DNA of 64,000 nt. It comes from Ifrita kowaldi (Eukaryota > Chordata > Aves > Passeriformes > Cinclosomatidae). This document shows, one piece after another, positions 25,101 to 40,100 of this stretch. Positions within the stretch are counted from its first letter, which is position 1. Each line of letters opens with the position of its first letter. The position numbers were made by a program, and so were the translations under genes. The stretch lies in the NCBI GenBank assembly GCA_013398055.1, contig VZRS01015011.1:145330-209329 (forward strand), given 5' to 3'. Under the pieces are notes generated by a model. It was not told where the DNA came from. It ran no database searches and saw only the letters and a program-made list of their open reading frames with translations.

Positions 25101-28100
25101 ATCCTCCTTTTCCTTAAAATGCCAACTGCAAATTGCCCTGCCATAGACCTCTCTGTATGACAACAGACCATACAGAAGTGAGAAATGTAGGATAAATTCT
25201 TGCATAGTTATTTAAAACCACTTTCATTTCTTCATGCTGCAAAGATAGGTTGGAGGGGCCAAATCTTATTATTTGTACTCAAAATAGATTTAAACAAAAG
25301 AGTATTTTAAATACAGTCATTCATTTTTAGATAATTGACTTAATTAGAATTTAAAAAAAGGTCTGTACTTCTAAGGTTTATATTTTTGAGATGGCTGGGA
25401 AGACTTTTTTTTGTTTTAATGTACAGGTTAATACAGAAATTAAACATGCACTGGATTAGAAGTCTAAGTCTGCTGCTGTAGAGACAGGTATTCTTGAAAT
25501 ATTGAATATTTGTGGAAAAAACAATAAGTTAAAATCATTCTTGTAGTTCAGTTATTAGGAAGCCTTTACATACATTCCACTACTACAAAGATCCATCACC
25601 TTAATCCACCTTCCCCACAAAATCATTAATTACCTTCTTGGTATCCATGCGATTCAAGTGATTTTGAACAAACTGCACAGTAGCATTGAAATCAGCTTGA
25701 TTAAACTCATAGGGTATATTCCAACCCAGAGATCCAAACTTGCGTCGTTCTTGAACGGTGGAGTGTAGAAAGGCGACAGCATACAAGAGTGGTTTCCATT
25801 GCACCATTTTACTGGCATCTAATAAATCCTGGCTGACACCTATTGATTGCAAACGGGCTTTATGAGAATCACAGTAATCGTCTTTTCCAAAACTACTTCA
25901 AATCAGTGCTAAAATATCACTCTAGAGATATTCACTTGGCGTCTCCCAAGGGTAAATTATCGTCCCACAAACTGTTCTGTGCTGGAGACATTTTATAGCA
26001 TGTTATTAGGTTCCTCAAATTAAAAGAGTAAACTTCAGGGGAAAAAAACTCACAATTTACTAATAGCTGAATTCACGTCAAGTTGCTTTCTGCGCAGAAT
26101 CTTTGTCCTTTATTTTATGTAGTGTAAAGAGCACTCGATAGCCAACAAAGATTAACATGTCATTTTTCTCCCAAAAGACAGAAGATTAAAAATTCAAACA
26201 CTTTGAACTGAGATATTAGAAGCCAGCATGTGAGAAAAGAAAAGGCATTTCCTTTTTTGCTGTCCAATTAGTTCTGGCAACAGAACTTCAGCATATCTTC
26301 TCTTCTTTTTAATTTTCAAAACAAAAAACAAGATGCATCCTGGCATCATTGTGATCAGTTCCTCATAATATCATACACCTACTACCAGTTTAACATGACC
26401 ACACAATAGCATCACAGTCCAAGCATTAATTTTAAATGATTACCATTCTAGCACTCACCACTGTATGTTCTCTTTAGTCCAGCTCTGAGGCCTTGTGGTG
26501 GTTCATTGGTAAACTTAATCGACATTTGAAGAAGGGTGATGGGGAACTGTTTGTGAATGTCAGTTGTCATCCACAGTCGAAAGCTTTCGTGAACAGTCTC
26601 TGTCTCTATTACAGTGTCCATCAACTCATCCAGAAAGTCAAGTCCAAGGTGGCAGTTTTGCAGAAGCGCCCAACCTCCCTAGTTTAAAACAATAGAATAT
26701 AAAAAGTTATCAACATTGCTCACAAATTGATGTCACTCGAGAAGAGCTAAGCTGTGGGCTGTTTCTTCTGGTGTTAGCTTATTTGGATTTTTTCACCTGA
26801 ACAAGTGGTCCTTACTTGTCTCATCTGGTCTTTTTAAGAAGTCTCTACCTTTTCCATTTCAATACATTTTAAACGTACATCGTCCTGACTACAATGCTGA
26901 TAGAAACTGATAAATTTTGATTTACATAAGGGAGCTCAGGAGTAGCTCCATAGAGCAAGCTGCTAAACCTTGTTCCTCCCAAGGATCCCAGGCTTGGAAG
27001 ATAACCAAATAAACATACTTAATTAATATATTGCTATCAATTAATAGATGTCAAACCTTCTTATATGAATTACCATATTTCGTTATAGACATCTCATATA
27101 CCTCATCACTTAGAGGGCTTGTGAGACAGTGAGGAAAAGTAACTGCATTTCTCTTAACTAAGAAAAGGTGCTCCTCTCCCCTATTTTTGAATGAGTTTCT
27201 TCTCATTTGATCTGCTAATTAGTTCCTTATAAGAAGTTATCAAACAAGAATCTGAAGCAAAAGTCAGACTAAAACAGGTTATAGAAAGAAGCTCATAACA
27301 CAGGAGACTAAGAAGCTCAATCTTTTGACTCCAGCAGGCATAACAATAGTATCACCTGATGCGCAGAGCATGCCCAGTTGGAACATCTCACCTTTCTCAT
27401 ACAGATAGTTTTGTTCTTTAATTCTTCTTCCTGTAAAATGCCTGTGCTACCAGATTGTCCCTCCCAAGTCCAAATTCAGACTACAGCAATACAAAATATT
27501 TTGCTAAACAACCTTGTTTTTCTCAAGTTTATGTAACTATCAATATCATATTTGGAATTCATTTTCTTCATTTGACAAAATACATCCATATCACTAAAAA
27601 TAAAAAACTGAAAAAATAATGTGAAATGCTTACAGAAGAATATTTAGTGGTGATGTAACCAAAAAAAAAAAAAATCAATTCAGCTATGTTCATCAGTCAG
27701 CAATCTATTACAAAAATTCCATTTCATATGAAAAGCACTCCATTTTCAATTAAAAACATCTGCACAGCATCAAAATGCTTGTTTATGACAAATTGAAGGA
27801 CTGTGAAAATACAGTTCTCTTGCTTAGGACACTTACATAAATAAATATAGTGGTTTGCATCAGCATTAACTACCCACTGAACAACATTATCTCACGACAG
27901 GATTTTTATTTCTAAGTGTTTAATTCAGAGAGAAAAACATTCAGATTTTTGTCACTTACATGAGCCATTGTCCGCTGTAGAAGTTTACGAGCATGGATTC
28001 CTTGTCCCTGGCCCATGGAAACACAACATGTTTCTGTCTTCAGTCTTTTTCCCAAAGCAATAATTGAGTCCGTAGGATCAGAACCCATGGAAAGAAAGCA

Positions 28101-31100
28101 TATGAGAGGAGTACGTGGATCTGACTCTTCCCACGTTTTCTCCAAGTCCAAGATGACTCCCTCTGCGTACTTGTCCCCCATAGTGTCAGTGATATATTTT
28201 CTTGCCTATATTAAAAAGGGTAAATTTAACTTGTGACCTAACCATTTAATACCATTTTCTTTTCAGTGTAAATACAACCAATAAGCCAACCAAAGACCAA
28301 AGGCTGCAAAAGATTTATATCAGAAATACAAATATGCAACAAGTTTATTTTTACATGTCAACACATCATACTGTCTTTGAAGGTATTATTTCTTATAGCC
28401 TTATAAGACCAGTTAAATTTTTTAAAATAATTATTATATTACATATGTCTGTATGTATTGTTATATATAATACCTATAATTAGAGAATAATAAAAATAAT
28501 AACCTCTCCAAAACTTTAGAAAAGTTTTCATGGTTTAAAGATGGTATCTCCATTAGATAGTGCTATTCCTAGCCTTAAAATCTAGAAAAGATGAGGAAAG
28601 GATTAAAGACAGGCTTCAAAGCTCTTAGGGTTATCCCACTTTAACAGCTAAACAAGCAATGAATTAACAGTAGTAATTATTAAAATAACTATCACTAAGT
28701 AGAAGATCTAGAGGAACCGGTGACAACCATCTCTTTTATCCCTTTATCTTTAAGAATTTTATATTATTGTTCTTTTTCCCAAAGAAATAGAAAAGGCTCT
28801 TTCAAACAATCTGAGGTGATCTTTCTTGTTCTCTTGCCCACCGCAAAAAGAGAAATCTTCTCCTTCATACCTCTGGGTTACTTCCCAGAGACAAAAGACA
28901 TTCAGCGTTAAACATTTGATAAACTATCGGTTTTCATAAAACCATTGAAAGATGAATGTTTACGTGCCCCTTTAACAGTAGGGGAACTAATTTTGCATTA
29001 TGTATTTCAGACACATAGCACATATCATAGAGATATTCTTTATACAGTACTGCTTAACCTATTGACTGCAGTTACACCAATAACTGCTGAGATTTTCTCT
29101 GAATCCAATCACGATGTCTAAAGATGTGTATATAAAATTAATACCCCACTTTTAGTGATGTATTCCAATTTCAGCAAATTGTCGTTAATTTCTCTGAATT
29201 GTCAGCAATTTTATAATTTTTTGTTCTTTTGCACTGGAGAAGAACATAAAGATTAAAAATCGGCTCCTAGAAGCTGATTTTTCTTTAAAAAAGGTTTATT
29301 TCATAAACTTCAATTTTATGCTTTTCTTAATAAATGGCTTTAAATTGTGAGCTTTGAACAGACTTCAATATAGATTTTTCTAAAGTGGGTCTAATTCTTC
29401 CATGCAAGAAGGAGTTCCTCAATTATATTGTTTTCAATTTTCTTTTCTTTCAGCCAACCGAGTTCATTAAAATATTTTACTTCAGCCTAACATGGGGACA
29501 CTTCTAAAATTCCAGTAATGTGAGTAAGCAAGGACAACTAAAAGTACCCTTCTGAACTGATAAAGCAGATCTGGATAAACACATATGATTTGAGTAGAAA
29601 TCACCACAGTAACATCATTGGATAATATTTTTCAACATATTGCAATAATTTTGCTATCGCTGCACTTGTAACAAATACATAAATGGTCTGAAAAGAATTT
29701 CAGAAAATACAACATGAAGGTCCTTAACAAAAAGGTGTTTAGCATTACATAAAATAGTACTAAACTGCAATCTGGAAACTATTATTCTAGTGATACCTAA
29801 ATAGACCATGTAAGCTATATAAATATACCTGGGCTATGGTCCTGTCAGGACACCAAGATCTGATAAGAAGAAGATGTCTGAAGCTGTCCAGAGATTGACC
29901 ATAGCCACTAGGAACCAATTCTTCTTCAGGATTTTTACTATCAAACCAGATTTTCCACTGTTTCTCTTCCCTGGAAATCTGCAATTGTATCATCAAAGAA
30001 GCAAACATCACTAAACAGATAGGTTATATTTGCACTGCCACTAGGTCACAAACTTTTAATAAGAGTCAGAGACGTAATCCACACACAGGAATTTGTTTAG
30101 CAATATTAGTCCACAGATTTAATAAGGCTATTAAAAATTATAGGATAAACTTTCAGATTTTAAGTATGGAATTGTAGAATGCAGCAACACCCTTGAATGT
30201 TCATACTCTGAAAACAGGAGCTACTAATCAGTATTTTCTATTGCAGCTATGTAAGGACATGGATAGCTAGGCACGGACACAGCTTTGAGAACAGCAAGTA
30301 CATAACTGCTCCCCACATGAACATACAAAAAGTTTTCTTCACCTATACCAAATGCTATTTACCATTAGCTACAATACACTTTGTGTCTGTTAAGACTATT
30401 CATACAAGTATTGAATTTACTGATCACCCTTTCCCTAACTTTTACTCCATGTAACCACAGAAATATTGCAACAAGCATCATAAAACATAGTGTAAGAAAG
30501 CACAACAGAGATGCAAGAAAATCTAACAACCAGAATAAGATTGAAGTTGCAATATGTGAATTGAATAATGGCAAGTTGAATCCCAATCTGAAAATATAAT
30601 AATTATATAAAGTGTGAACAATCTACACTCTTCTTATTTTCCTGGGGGATATTGAGTCTTTATATCAACATAGGTTGCTAAGCAGCCAGAGCTACAACTG
30701 CAGCTATCTGCTGTCAGTTTTGTTTCTTCTCTATAAAACAAACCAGTTTCCCACCACATGGTTTGATCTCTACCAGACAATCACTTGTTGAACAAGAGAT
30801 CAATTTTAAAAAGCTCTTACGTACTTGATCAAGAATATCTGAAAACTGTTTAAGCTTACTGAGCTCCACCAAGTTCAACCAAGTCATATCCAGAATCCAT
30901 TTAGCTGGCTTAGGAGGACAAGCTTTAAGGTCCAGGGAAGCACCACCTGCAAGAAATTGAAATTAGTTATAATTAGTTGGAGAGACAAAGAAAAATAAAC
31001 AAAATAAAAGGGAAAAAACTAATACAATAATCCAGTATTTTAATCGTGATGTTTCAGGAGTTTTCTACCTTACAAAACCATGCCGTATTTGATTAAACTG

Positions 31101-34100
31101 AGTTTGCAATTTGGTTAGTTTATATATACATTTTTTTTCTATTATGTACCTTAAACAGAAGCCTTAACCAATTTATATTTTGAGGCATTACTGGGTTTTT
31201 TGTACAATGTGCTTGGAAATAAATCCTTTTTGGGAAAAGATATTCTGAAGATTCAGCATGGAAAAATTCACAGATATAATCCATAAATAAATGTTGCTTG
31301 GAAAATTAAGCCTCTTCGAAAAGTAATACAAAATGGATCCAAACTTTTGAGTGAACTCAGTGCTGGCATGCAATTAAGACCAAAGCCATGAACTTGTCAC
31401 ATTCAGTTAAGATTCTGATATTCTTTTAAACTTAGTATCATTTTCTGTTCCTACTTGCTGCACTTACTAAAGAAACTATAATATGTTTAGTACAATAATA
31501 ATTTTTCTAAGTTAAACATATACCTGATGGTATTTGAGCAGCAGATATAAAGGGCACTTAACAATATTCCTTTTAAATTCTCACGATTCCAAAGGCATAT
31601 TCATCAATATTCAGTGTGCTGCTATAAATTAGAACTACCATACAATGTTGTCTGTCACTGGATAAGAATGACAAGCATGTATTCTTACAATTGACTGGTT
31701 TCTCATGTGCAAAAGGAAGAAGCATGCTGGCTAGGAGATACAAATACATAAATTTTCTACAATAATAACATGCTCTCCTTAAAATTTATTCATAGTTCCA
31801 ACCTTTAATAAGTGTCAGAAATTCTTCGTGCTTCACTCTGTTCCTTTGTATATCAATCTTCAAAGTAAGCAGTAATGTGAAAAGAAATTTGTGCTCCTCA
31901 TAGAGCCCTCGGGCAGTATATTTGAATACTTCATATGTCATATGTTCAATAATATTAGTAACCCTCTTGCTGGTTATAGGGCTCTTGGTAGACCTGTTGG
32001 AAGAAAGGTCTACATTTGAATGTTGATTTGCTTAGGCTTTATTAAAGGGAATACTATGCAAAAGGAAAAAAGCCATAGTTCAGTATTTTGAAAACATGAA
32101 AAATAATGGGTCACAAACACAGAATATCAGACAGCAAGCTAGCAACAACTTTTAGATTGAAGGAGCAACAACTACAAAAAAATCCTTTCTAATCAAGCCT
32201 TTTTGCCCAGTTGAGAATCAATGCAGTATAATAGTTTTTAATTACCTAAGGGCAAATTTTGAAGGACTGTAAGTACATTAGAAGGTTCTTTGCCTTGCTA
32301 ACTGACAAAATTTTATGGGTATTTAAGCTGTCAAGTCCTGGTCAAGACTGTAAGAAGCAACAGTCTTTTTTCTGACATTAGTTTACAATAAATCTTTACT
32401 GTGCTGCAGGCACCTCCAGGACTGGGTAAATACAAATGATACTTATTGTTAGCTAAAATACCTGGCTAGGGAGCGGTCAAAAAGTCCCAGAAACTGCCGA
32501 AGCGATGTCTGATACATGACATTGACCATGCTCATCTCAGTGACAAGGAAGTACAAGATGCTACCTCGAGTTGCAACTGAAGAACAGGAAACAAAAATGT
32601 GTTCAAAGCAGAAATGCAGAGCAGAAAACATTAACTCTTTAAAACATGTACAGTGAGTTTAACACTAATGATACATGAAGATCCTTGAGTTTCTCTATTT
32701 TTACTGCCAGAAAAATAATAAGATCATTCATTTAATCCTCATTTATACATCAGAAAAAAAAAAGATATTTGCTGTAATTAACACATGCTATGTAAAGCCC
32801 AGTTTTCAAATAGGAGCATATCTGGAGAGCAGCTCAATAGTACACTGCAATATTGAGATCATCAGTAGAACATATAAAAATTATGGCTGTTTGATATACT
32901 GTTTAAGTATCCAAACAAATTTCTCTTTACAGAGTTTTACAAGAGTCATATAAAAGTCAAATGAACTATATTGATTTAACTCACCCAGCACTGATTTAAC
33001 TTCTTTGCAGTAGTTGTTCAGTTTTAAATACAAAGGTTTTACAATATCTGCAATGCTTTCTGGTACACTAACTGTACCATTTTACACATTTCCTAGAATG
33101 TCAGCAATTACAGAGAGCTATTTTTTCCCCTGTTTTTTCACATTTTTACCTGTCAGTTAAAAGTCAGAAGACTCATGAAATGTATTGACTCTAATAACCT
33201 ACGGATAAATGATGAAGCATTTATCAGAACAGATATAGAGTATTTAATATTATATTGGCCCTGTAAAAGAATGTCAACATCTTGAATTCAAACATATACT
33301 TACCTGAACACCCTAATGACTGATATGCTTGTTTATAGAGCAATGGGAAATCTACAAAGAGAACAGTTCACTCAATTTTATAAATTCCACATGCGGCATA
33401 ACACTGACTATTTTCTCCATTATAGCTGAATATGGCATCTCCTAGATACACTTTACTTACAGGAAAACACAGATCTCTCCCAACGATTTTGGTCCTCCTG
33501 ATCTCATCACACTATTTCTCCTACTCTAAGGATTGATGATTTAACTATATGGTCTAGCCATTTGTCTTCCATGACTACCTTGGTCTTCCATGACTCACCA
33601 GGTCTGTACTCTTCACGGGCTGAATTGATCTGTACTTCAGTTTCAGCAGAAGTTTGCAGTTTCTGTGTTACTTCTTCAGCAGTCTTCTTAGTGTTACTCA
33701 ATACAATTAGTAGACTCTCATCATCTGCCAGAGAACTCTTAGTGCTTGTAAGTCGAAACAAAAGGTTGTCTTCTAGGTCCTTAATCCTCCTTTTGTTCAT
33801 AGTCACATCTTCAATGAGATCAGTTCTTTCTTTCTCTAATTCCTATTTGATTACATGGTAAAATTTGGGAAACAGAAGAGCAATCAAAAACAAAAATAAT
33901 ACATTTAGCTTAAAAAATACTGATCCCACTAAAACAGTGTAGGTCAAGACTAGATGCATTAATCTGGGGAAAGAATTCCAGTGGTATTTCTGACACAAGA
34001 TCTATTGCCAGGTTCTGGACCTGCTGCGTAAGTAGGCATTAACAAATCATTTCTACAAATGTTATGGAAGATGCTCATATCATGCCCTAAAAGAAGTTCA

Positions 34101-37100
34101 GAATAGTAATTGTTTTTCCTCTCTTTCTGTTTCAGAAAAGAAATGCAAACACCATTTCAGGCATAGGGTTTTATTTCCCTCCATGTAATCTCATCCTAAT
34201 TTATGCCTTGTTTTACAATCACCATATTGAAAATTTAGTCTCAATGGCCACCCTTAGTCATCAAATCAAGCACCAAATATTTCAAGAAGGGCCAATATTC
34301 CTCCATCAAACAGGGATAATTTCAGCCTCGCACTAAAATGCTTCATTGATTAAGAAAGTATGTAGAACTTGAGTTACTTCACTATAAGTATTTATTTTAT
34401 ACTTTTAGTAATACGAGCTGGGTGGTTTATGTACCTAGTTTCTTTTCCAGTGTCCAAATATAGAAGATGGGTAACTGTTAATCAAGAGTTTTACATTAAA
34501 AAAACAACTATTTGAAATCTCTATAAAAATATTTTTCAGAGATATAGTCCTTTCAGTTAATTTTTAAAATCAACCTTTAAAAACTTTATACAAATTAGTG
34601 CCTCAGAGATAAAAATCCTCTGCCGAAATATTACAAAATGTTTCAATATGCTGAAGCAAAAAGAAAGAAAAGGGAGAGGATGGGTTAAGAGTTTTTCATA
34701 ATATAAGGTTAATATGAATCTAATGAATGAACAGTTAGTGAGCCAGTTGGTAGGAATATTTGCTGTGTCTAGAGAAGTATTTCACAAAGTTTAAAAAAGG
34801 TCTGGTGAATAATTTTAACAATGTCTCTCCAAACTTGGAAGTTCCATGTTCACTCCATCATTGCCAAGTCCATTTCCACATTGCTTACTGGCTGCTAATA
34901 TTCCAAAGAAGCAGGGACAGCACAAAGAAATACACAACCTCTCATATAGCACTAGAGACATAATGGACCTGAGCCCTTAGCAAGGCTTAAGGAAAGGTTT
35001 TACTCTCCCATTTGAGTAGTCTCCATTTCTACAGCTTTGAAAAACTGTTACCGCTTTTGAAATTGCTTTTTTTGTTTTTCCACATTCTAAACTTCTGGTC
35101 TTCTCACCCAACATTCTCCTCCTACATTCCCAATTTAAGCATTTATTTCTTTTAAAGAATGCCCTTTTACTTTAGGAAGGAAATTGAGAAAAATCATCTT
35201 ATTATTATAAGATTTAGAGTTTTTTCTTGGTGTTTTGAAACATCATAATCGTCATCAGGTATAAAATATTTAGTGGGGTAATCATTATAGAATAATGCAA
35301 GTGCAACATAACTTAGAAGATGTGCTTACTCAAAAGATTCTGACAAAAACTGATGAAAATAGACAAGAAAACTACAGTTATCTGCATTTCAATCAACTGA
35401 TGCTTCATGGAACTAAAGAAAAACAGGTAACAGTTTCATTAAGCATTTTTTTCATGCAAGTTTGATGAAGTAGAAACATTGTTTTAAAAGAATTGTATTA
35501 AAATAAAGTAAGCATCCAATTAACTATAATAATTAACATACTGAGCCAAATAAAACTTCATGTTTTGCTGAGTTCAGTTTAAAATGTGAAACATATTTTA
35601 GAGTTCATTATAAAAACAGAAACCTATTCTCCTCACAAGAAGAGCCTGAGAAACAAGTTGGAAACAGTTACCAAACTAAAGTGAAGTAACCTTAGATAAA
35701 AACCTTAGCGAAAAAGAGTCCATCTATTAAGCTCTTAAAATGCTTTCTGCGGATCAGAAAGTGTACAGAGTTGAAAGCTTTCTTCATATCTTCAAAATTT
35801 TCCAGTCGTAACACCAAGAATGCAGAATAAATGAGCCAAGCTACCACATACATAAATTCAAGGAACTTGCACCAAAGAGGCTATATCAAATCCAGCTTTA
35901 TGGAATTCCTTTCACAAGCAGATGACATTTTACATACTGTACCAAAGAATGCTATTTCTTGTTAATATTCATAAAATATGAAAGCTGCTACATAGCTTAT
36001 ATCATTCTGTCACAAAATGATTCACAAGTACAAGAATTTGCATCAACTGTTCCTTAAAAAACCTGAGCCTTTTTCCAGGAAAAATCTTGATATATGAATG
36101 TGAAAATTCAAAAAGCTATAAAGAGTTGTTGCATATTATAACTCCACCAATAATCTGACTTATCAATGACAGTAAATAAACAAGTTTTTTGTCAAATTAC
36201 ATAACAGCCAATGTATCAAAATAATGATATCATTAAAATATCATAAGTTATACTACATTCAGACATATATCAAATCTCTCAAATCCGATTATTCCAACAA
36301 ATGTAGTAGAATCAAATTTATACAGCTATACCAGCTGCCTGTTGACCACCTTATTCTTCCCCTGTATCTTGCAATTGGTTTAACATTCTGGTGGAAAATA
36401 AGAAGTCAGTCCAGCATTCTTATGAGTAAAAAATTAATTCTGTGAGACGTATGTGACAAAGATTCTACTAATGGGCATACCAGACAACAGACAGTCAGAG
36501 TTTGCAGAAACTTTAAACGACACGCTGTAAATGCTCCTTTTGCTTGTTGCAGGTCTAAACCTCATTCATTCTAAGACCAGAACCATATAAGAGATGGAGG
36601 AATGGGAAGAAGGATAGAAATGCGCATAAAAATCTTGAAGACCACTGCTTTAAAATAAATAATCTCTTCTCTTTTTGGGACAGAAGTTCCGCACGTTCAT
36701 TGTAACACTGGATATCACCAAGCAGTCATACGGCTCAAATCACTCGGCAAACTATCTCACAGTAAAATAATTCCACCACCTTCCCACCAAAGGCTACAAA
36801 AGGTAGTAAGAATCCAGACACTTAAGAGGGAAATCCCCAAATTCCCAAAGATGCATAATTAAACATCATAAAAAAGTATTTGGATGGTGGGATATGTTCA
36901 ATTTGACCCCTCAGGAAACCTTGAACCACAAGGTGTATAAACAGAGGCCAAGAAAACTGTAAAGTGGTAAGTATACTCTGTGGAAGTCCCCCTGCCTGCC
37001 AAGCGGTCCACTTGTCATTTATCTAGAGGAAATATCCCCAGATGGTTTCAAACAAAACAGTAGTGAGTATAACACTCTAAGAAGCTGGTACAGAGTGCAC

Positions 37101-40100
37101 CATATATCCACTTATTAGACATTCCCACTCAGTGACAAAGAAGCCATTGAATAGGGGAATAATTTTAAGTTGGAAGGCACTTACAGAAATTAACTAGTTG
37201 AACCCCTGTTCAGACCGAAATAGCTCCGTTGTTCAGGGCAATGTCCAGGTGAATCTTGAACCCTTCCAAGAACTGCAATTCCACAAAATCCCTGCGTAAT
37301 CTGTTCCTGGATTTGACCACCCTCTATGTAATTATTTTTTCCTAATATCTAATCAGAATTCCCCACGGTCCAACTTGAGTCTGTAACTTCTCCATCTATT
37401 TTTTGGCTCCTCTGAGAGAAGTCAGGCTCCTTTTCTGTGTCCTCCAAGCAAGCACACAGCAATGGCATTGACTGCAGGAAACTGATAAACTGACTGTCTC
37501 CTGGAGGAAAGTACTGTATTTCAAGGCCCAAGAAGTGCAGTTAGGAATAAGGCTTTGTGAATATACACATCACAGCGTGTTTTAGATAGACAGTGATAAT
37601 TTCATTACATAGTAGGTTGACAAGCTGTCAGTGGTTGAAGAGAAGCTCATGGTGCAATGAAGCTGTCTGACAGAAGACAGACCTCAACAGATTGTAAGTG
37701 ATTTCTCTCATGAGATCCATGCACTGTTTGGAAATCAAATGCAACTACTTGAAATTAATAAGATGACTGAGGGTATTAACGAGAAAAATCTTACATTGGC
37801 AGGGCAGAGGGAGGTGTTGGAAGGACAGGAGAAACTCAACAGATGCCACAGTAAGGAAACAAAGACATTCCTGTCATTCCTCCCTAGTGAAGGTAAACTG
37901 GAACTATTGCCAAAATCTTAGTAGATACACAGTCATAGCTGCATAGTGTCTCATGACATCAACATTGCCTGACCTTATAGTTACAAGGATTAGCTGTTCT
38001 GTAGTTTAAAAAAACAGCCTCCCTCCAGAGCTGCTGGTGACATGTTGGTTGGGACTGGCATCCTGAACCTGGACTTCCTCACCCTAAAAATCTGCAATGT
38101 CAAAATAAGTAGGTAGCCCATTTTCCCTTGGAGCAAGGAAGAAACTAAGTCTGAATTTTTGCACTAAGTTATGTTGCCATGAGCTCCAGGGTGTGTAGAC
38201 AGAAGAACATCAGTTTTGATTTCAGGCCCTTTTGCTTTTCACAGGCCATTCTCATGAGGTTATAACTCATTGAGGCAGGAAAAATAAGGTGAATATGTTA
38301 CAGTTGCAACAATAAAGAGACAGAGAAACTTCCACATGAATGAGTCAATTGCTTCTGTGTCAGTTTTTAAACCACTGCAAATAGATTATATTGAGAATAA
38401 TCACAATAGAGAGAGCCAGAAAGTTACCTTGATATGACAATAGAGAGTAATAAATTCAAATTAAAGTAAAACATTCTACAGGTAAATATAAGAAGTACAG
38501 TGAAGAAAATAGATACAATCAATTCTTTTACCTGTTTCTCTGTGAGAATGACTCTGCCTAAGAGTTGATTTTCAAGACCTTTCATGGTTACAGTAAAGTC
38601 AATGATGGAGGTTCGAGCACTAATTTCAGGAGAGTAACACGGATTTGGCAGTTTTGTAGTAATGTAAAGCCTGAAGCCATTCATAACGTCTATTTCCTTA
38701 TCACCAACTTTCACCTTAAGAAAAATATTAAAAAGAAGTCTTGAAATGTCAAGAACCAATTCACGCTTTTTCAGATACTGCATGTAGGAAAAAAGGTTAC
38801 ATTTTTCTGCTTAAAGGCATAAAAATCCAGTTTTAAATCATACAGCTGATGCAAACAATTTGTTGAGAATAGACAAGGACCACTTTAAATGGCCCATTCA
38901 CAGATTATTTAAACTTTTTAAAATTGTCATAAGCAAAGGAATAAGGAACTCTATACATTAAATATATTAAGCATTTGTGAACTTAAACCCTACCTTTTTT
39001 TCTTGCATTAACATTAATCAAGTTTAAATTAGTTTAATTTTTTATAGTCCTAAATTTAGCAGGAGATATTTTGCTAAGGAGAAGGGCCTGGGGAGGGAAA
39101 GGGAGGAAAGGGGAAATTCCACATGTTTGCTCTTTTGTTTTACTTTTACCTTGTTGGCTGAACCTGTTTTAATGATGTTTCTTTCCAAAACATTATCAAG
39201 TGCTGGGTCAAGCTCTTCTCCAACATCTTCTACTAAAAGAGGTCTTCCCAAAGAAAGGCTGTCTTCTAAATGGTTTCTAAAATACTTGTGATTCAAAGAA
39301 GTGGTCTAAAAACACAGATGCAATATCTTATGCCCATTTACCTAGCTTTTTGTTAGTTTTATATTTACAAATCATTTCATTTTCTTTAAATTACTGCCAA
39401 AAACAATGATTCTGTGAGTAGACTAGTATTAAGGCAAAGATTGTGACCACAAGAAAAGGTAACATCAGCATACCCTACTGCCAGATCTCAAGGAATGCAA
39501 AGTTCTGTTTTTCAGCTGCAAAAATAGAAGCAAAGCAGCACTGAGCACTTTCAGTTTTGATGTCCTATCAGTGCAGCTACCCAAGAATTTCACAGGAAAA
39601 TTCACAGGAACCTTTTAGCACCTTCAATTTTATCTTGGATAATATCTCCAAGTCAAACTGCAGCAGGGTCAATTCCAAGATAAGTGCTCTTCTGGGTTTT
39701 TTTCACCCTTGAAAATCAGAGGCTTACATAGAACAGGACCTCAAATAGTCTTTGATTTAAAAAGTAGTCCCCAGTATAACTATGATTTTCAACATGTTCA
39801 GAAAGCACATTCAGCTTAGTCTTTAATAAAGCTATAAACAAACTAATAATCTTTTTTAACATAACTAAGCAACCATTCAAGGTTTCCACACCTAGATAAC
39901 AATCAACATGAGTGATAGTAACATTCTCAGAGCTACTCTATTATCACACCTCGACCTAATTTTTATGGCTTCCAGGGATTTTTCTTTTTAAAGCTGGTTT
40001 ATTGGTGTAATCATAATTGTAACCAGTAAGAGCTTTCTTTCTCTTATTTTCTTGTTTGCATTGAATTTGTGTATCTTGCCTCTGTACATTCTAGCAATAC

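Larger units (their letters stand above)
33843..38531. other. Largest intron, w18-w19 (4.7 kb)
   Basis: The protein frame is continuous across it (ILTEKQ to ELEKERTDL), so no coding exon is missing. Its right half is less AT-rich than the rest of the gene and holds a CR1 fragment and an LTR-like candidate segment, listed separately. The open frames in it (for example 36224-36445 plus and 37739-37921 plus) have no recognised family. Confidence 0.7.

Noticed and set aside
33562..33861. 99-residue plus-strand open frame
   Set aside because: It lies opposite DNAH8 exon w19, which is supported by splice sites and frame continuity.
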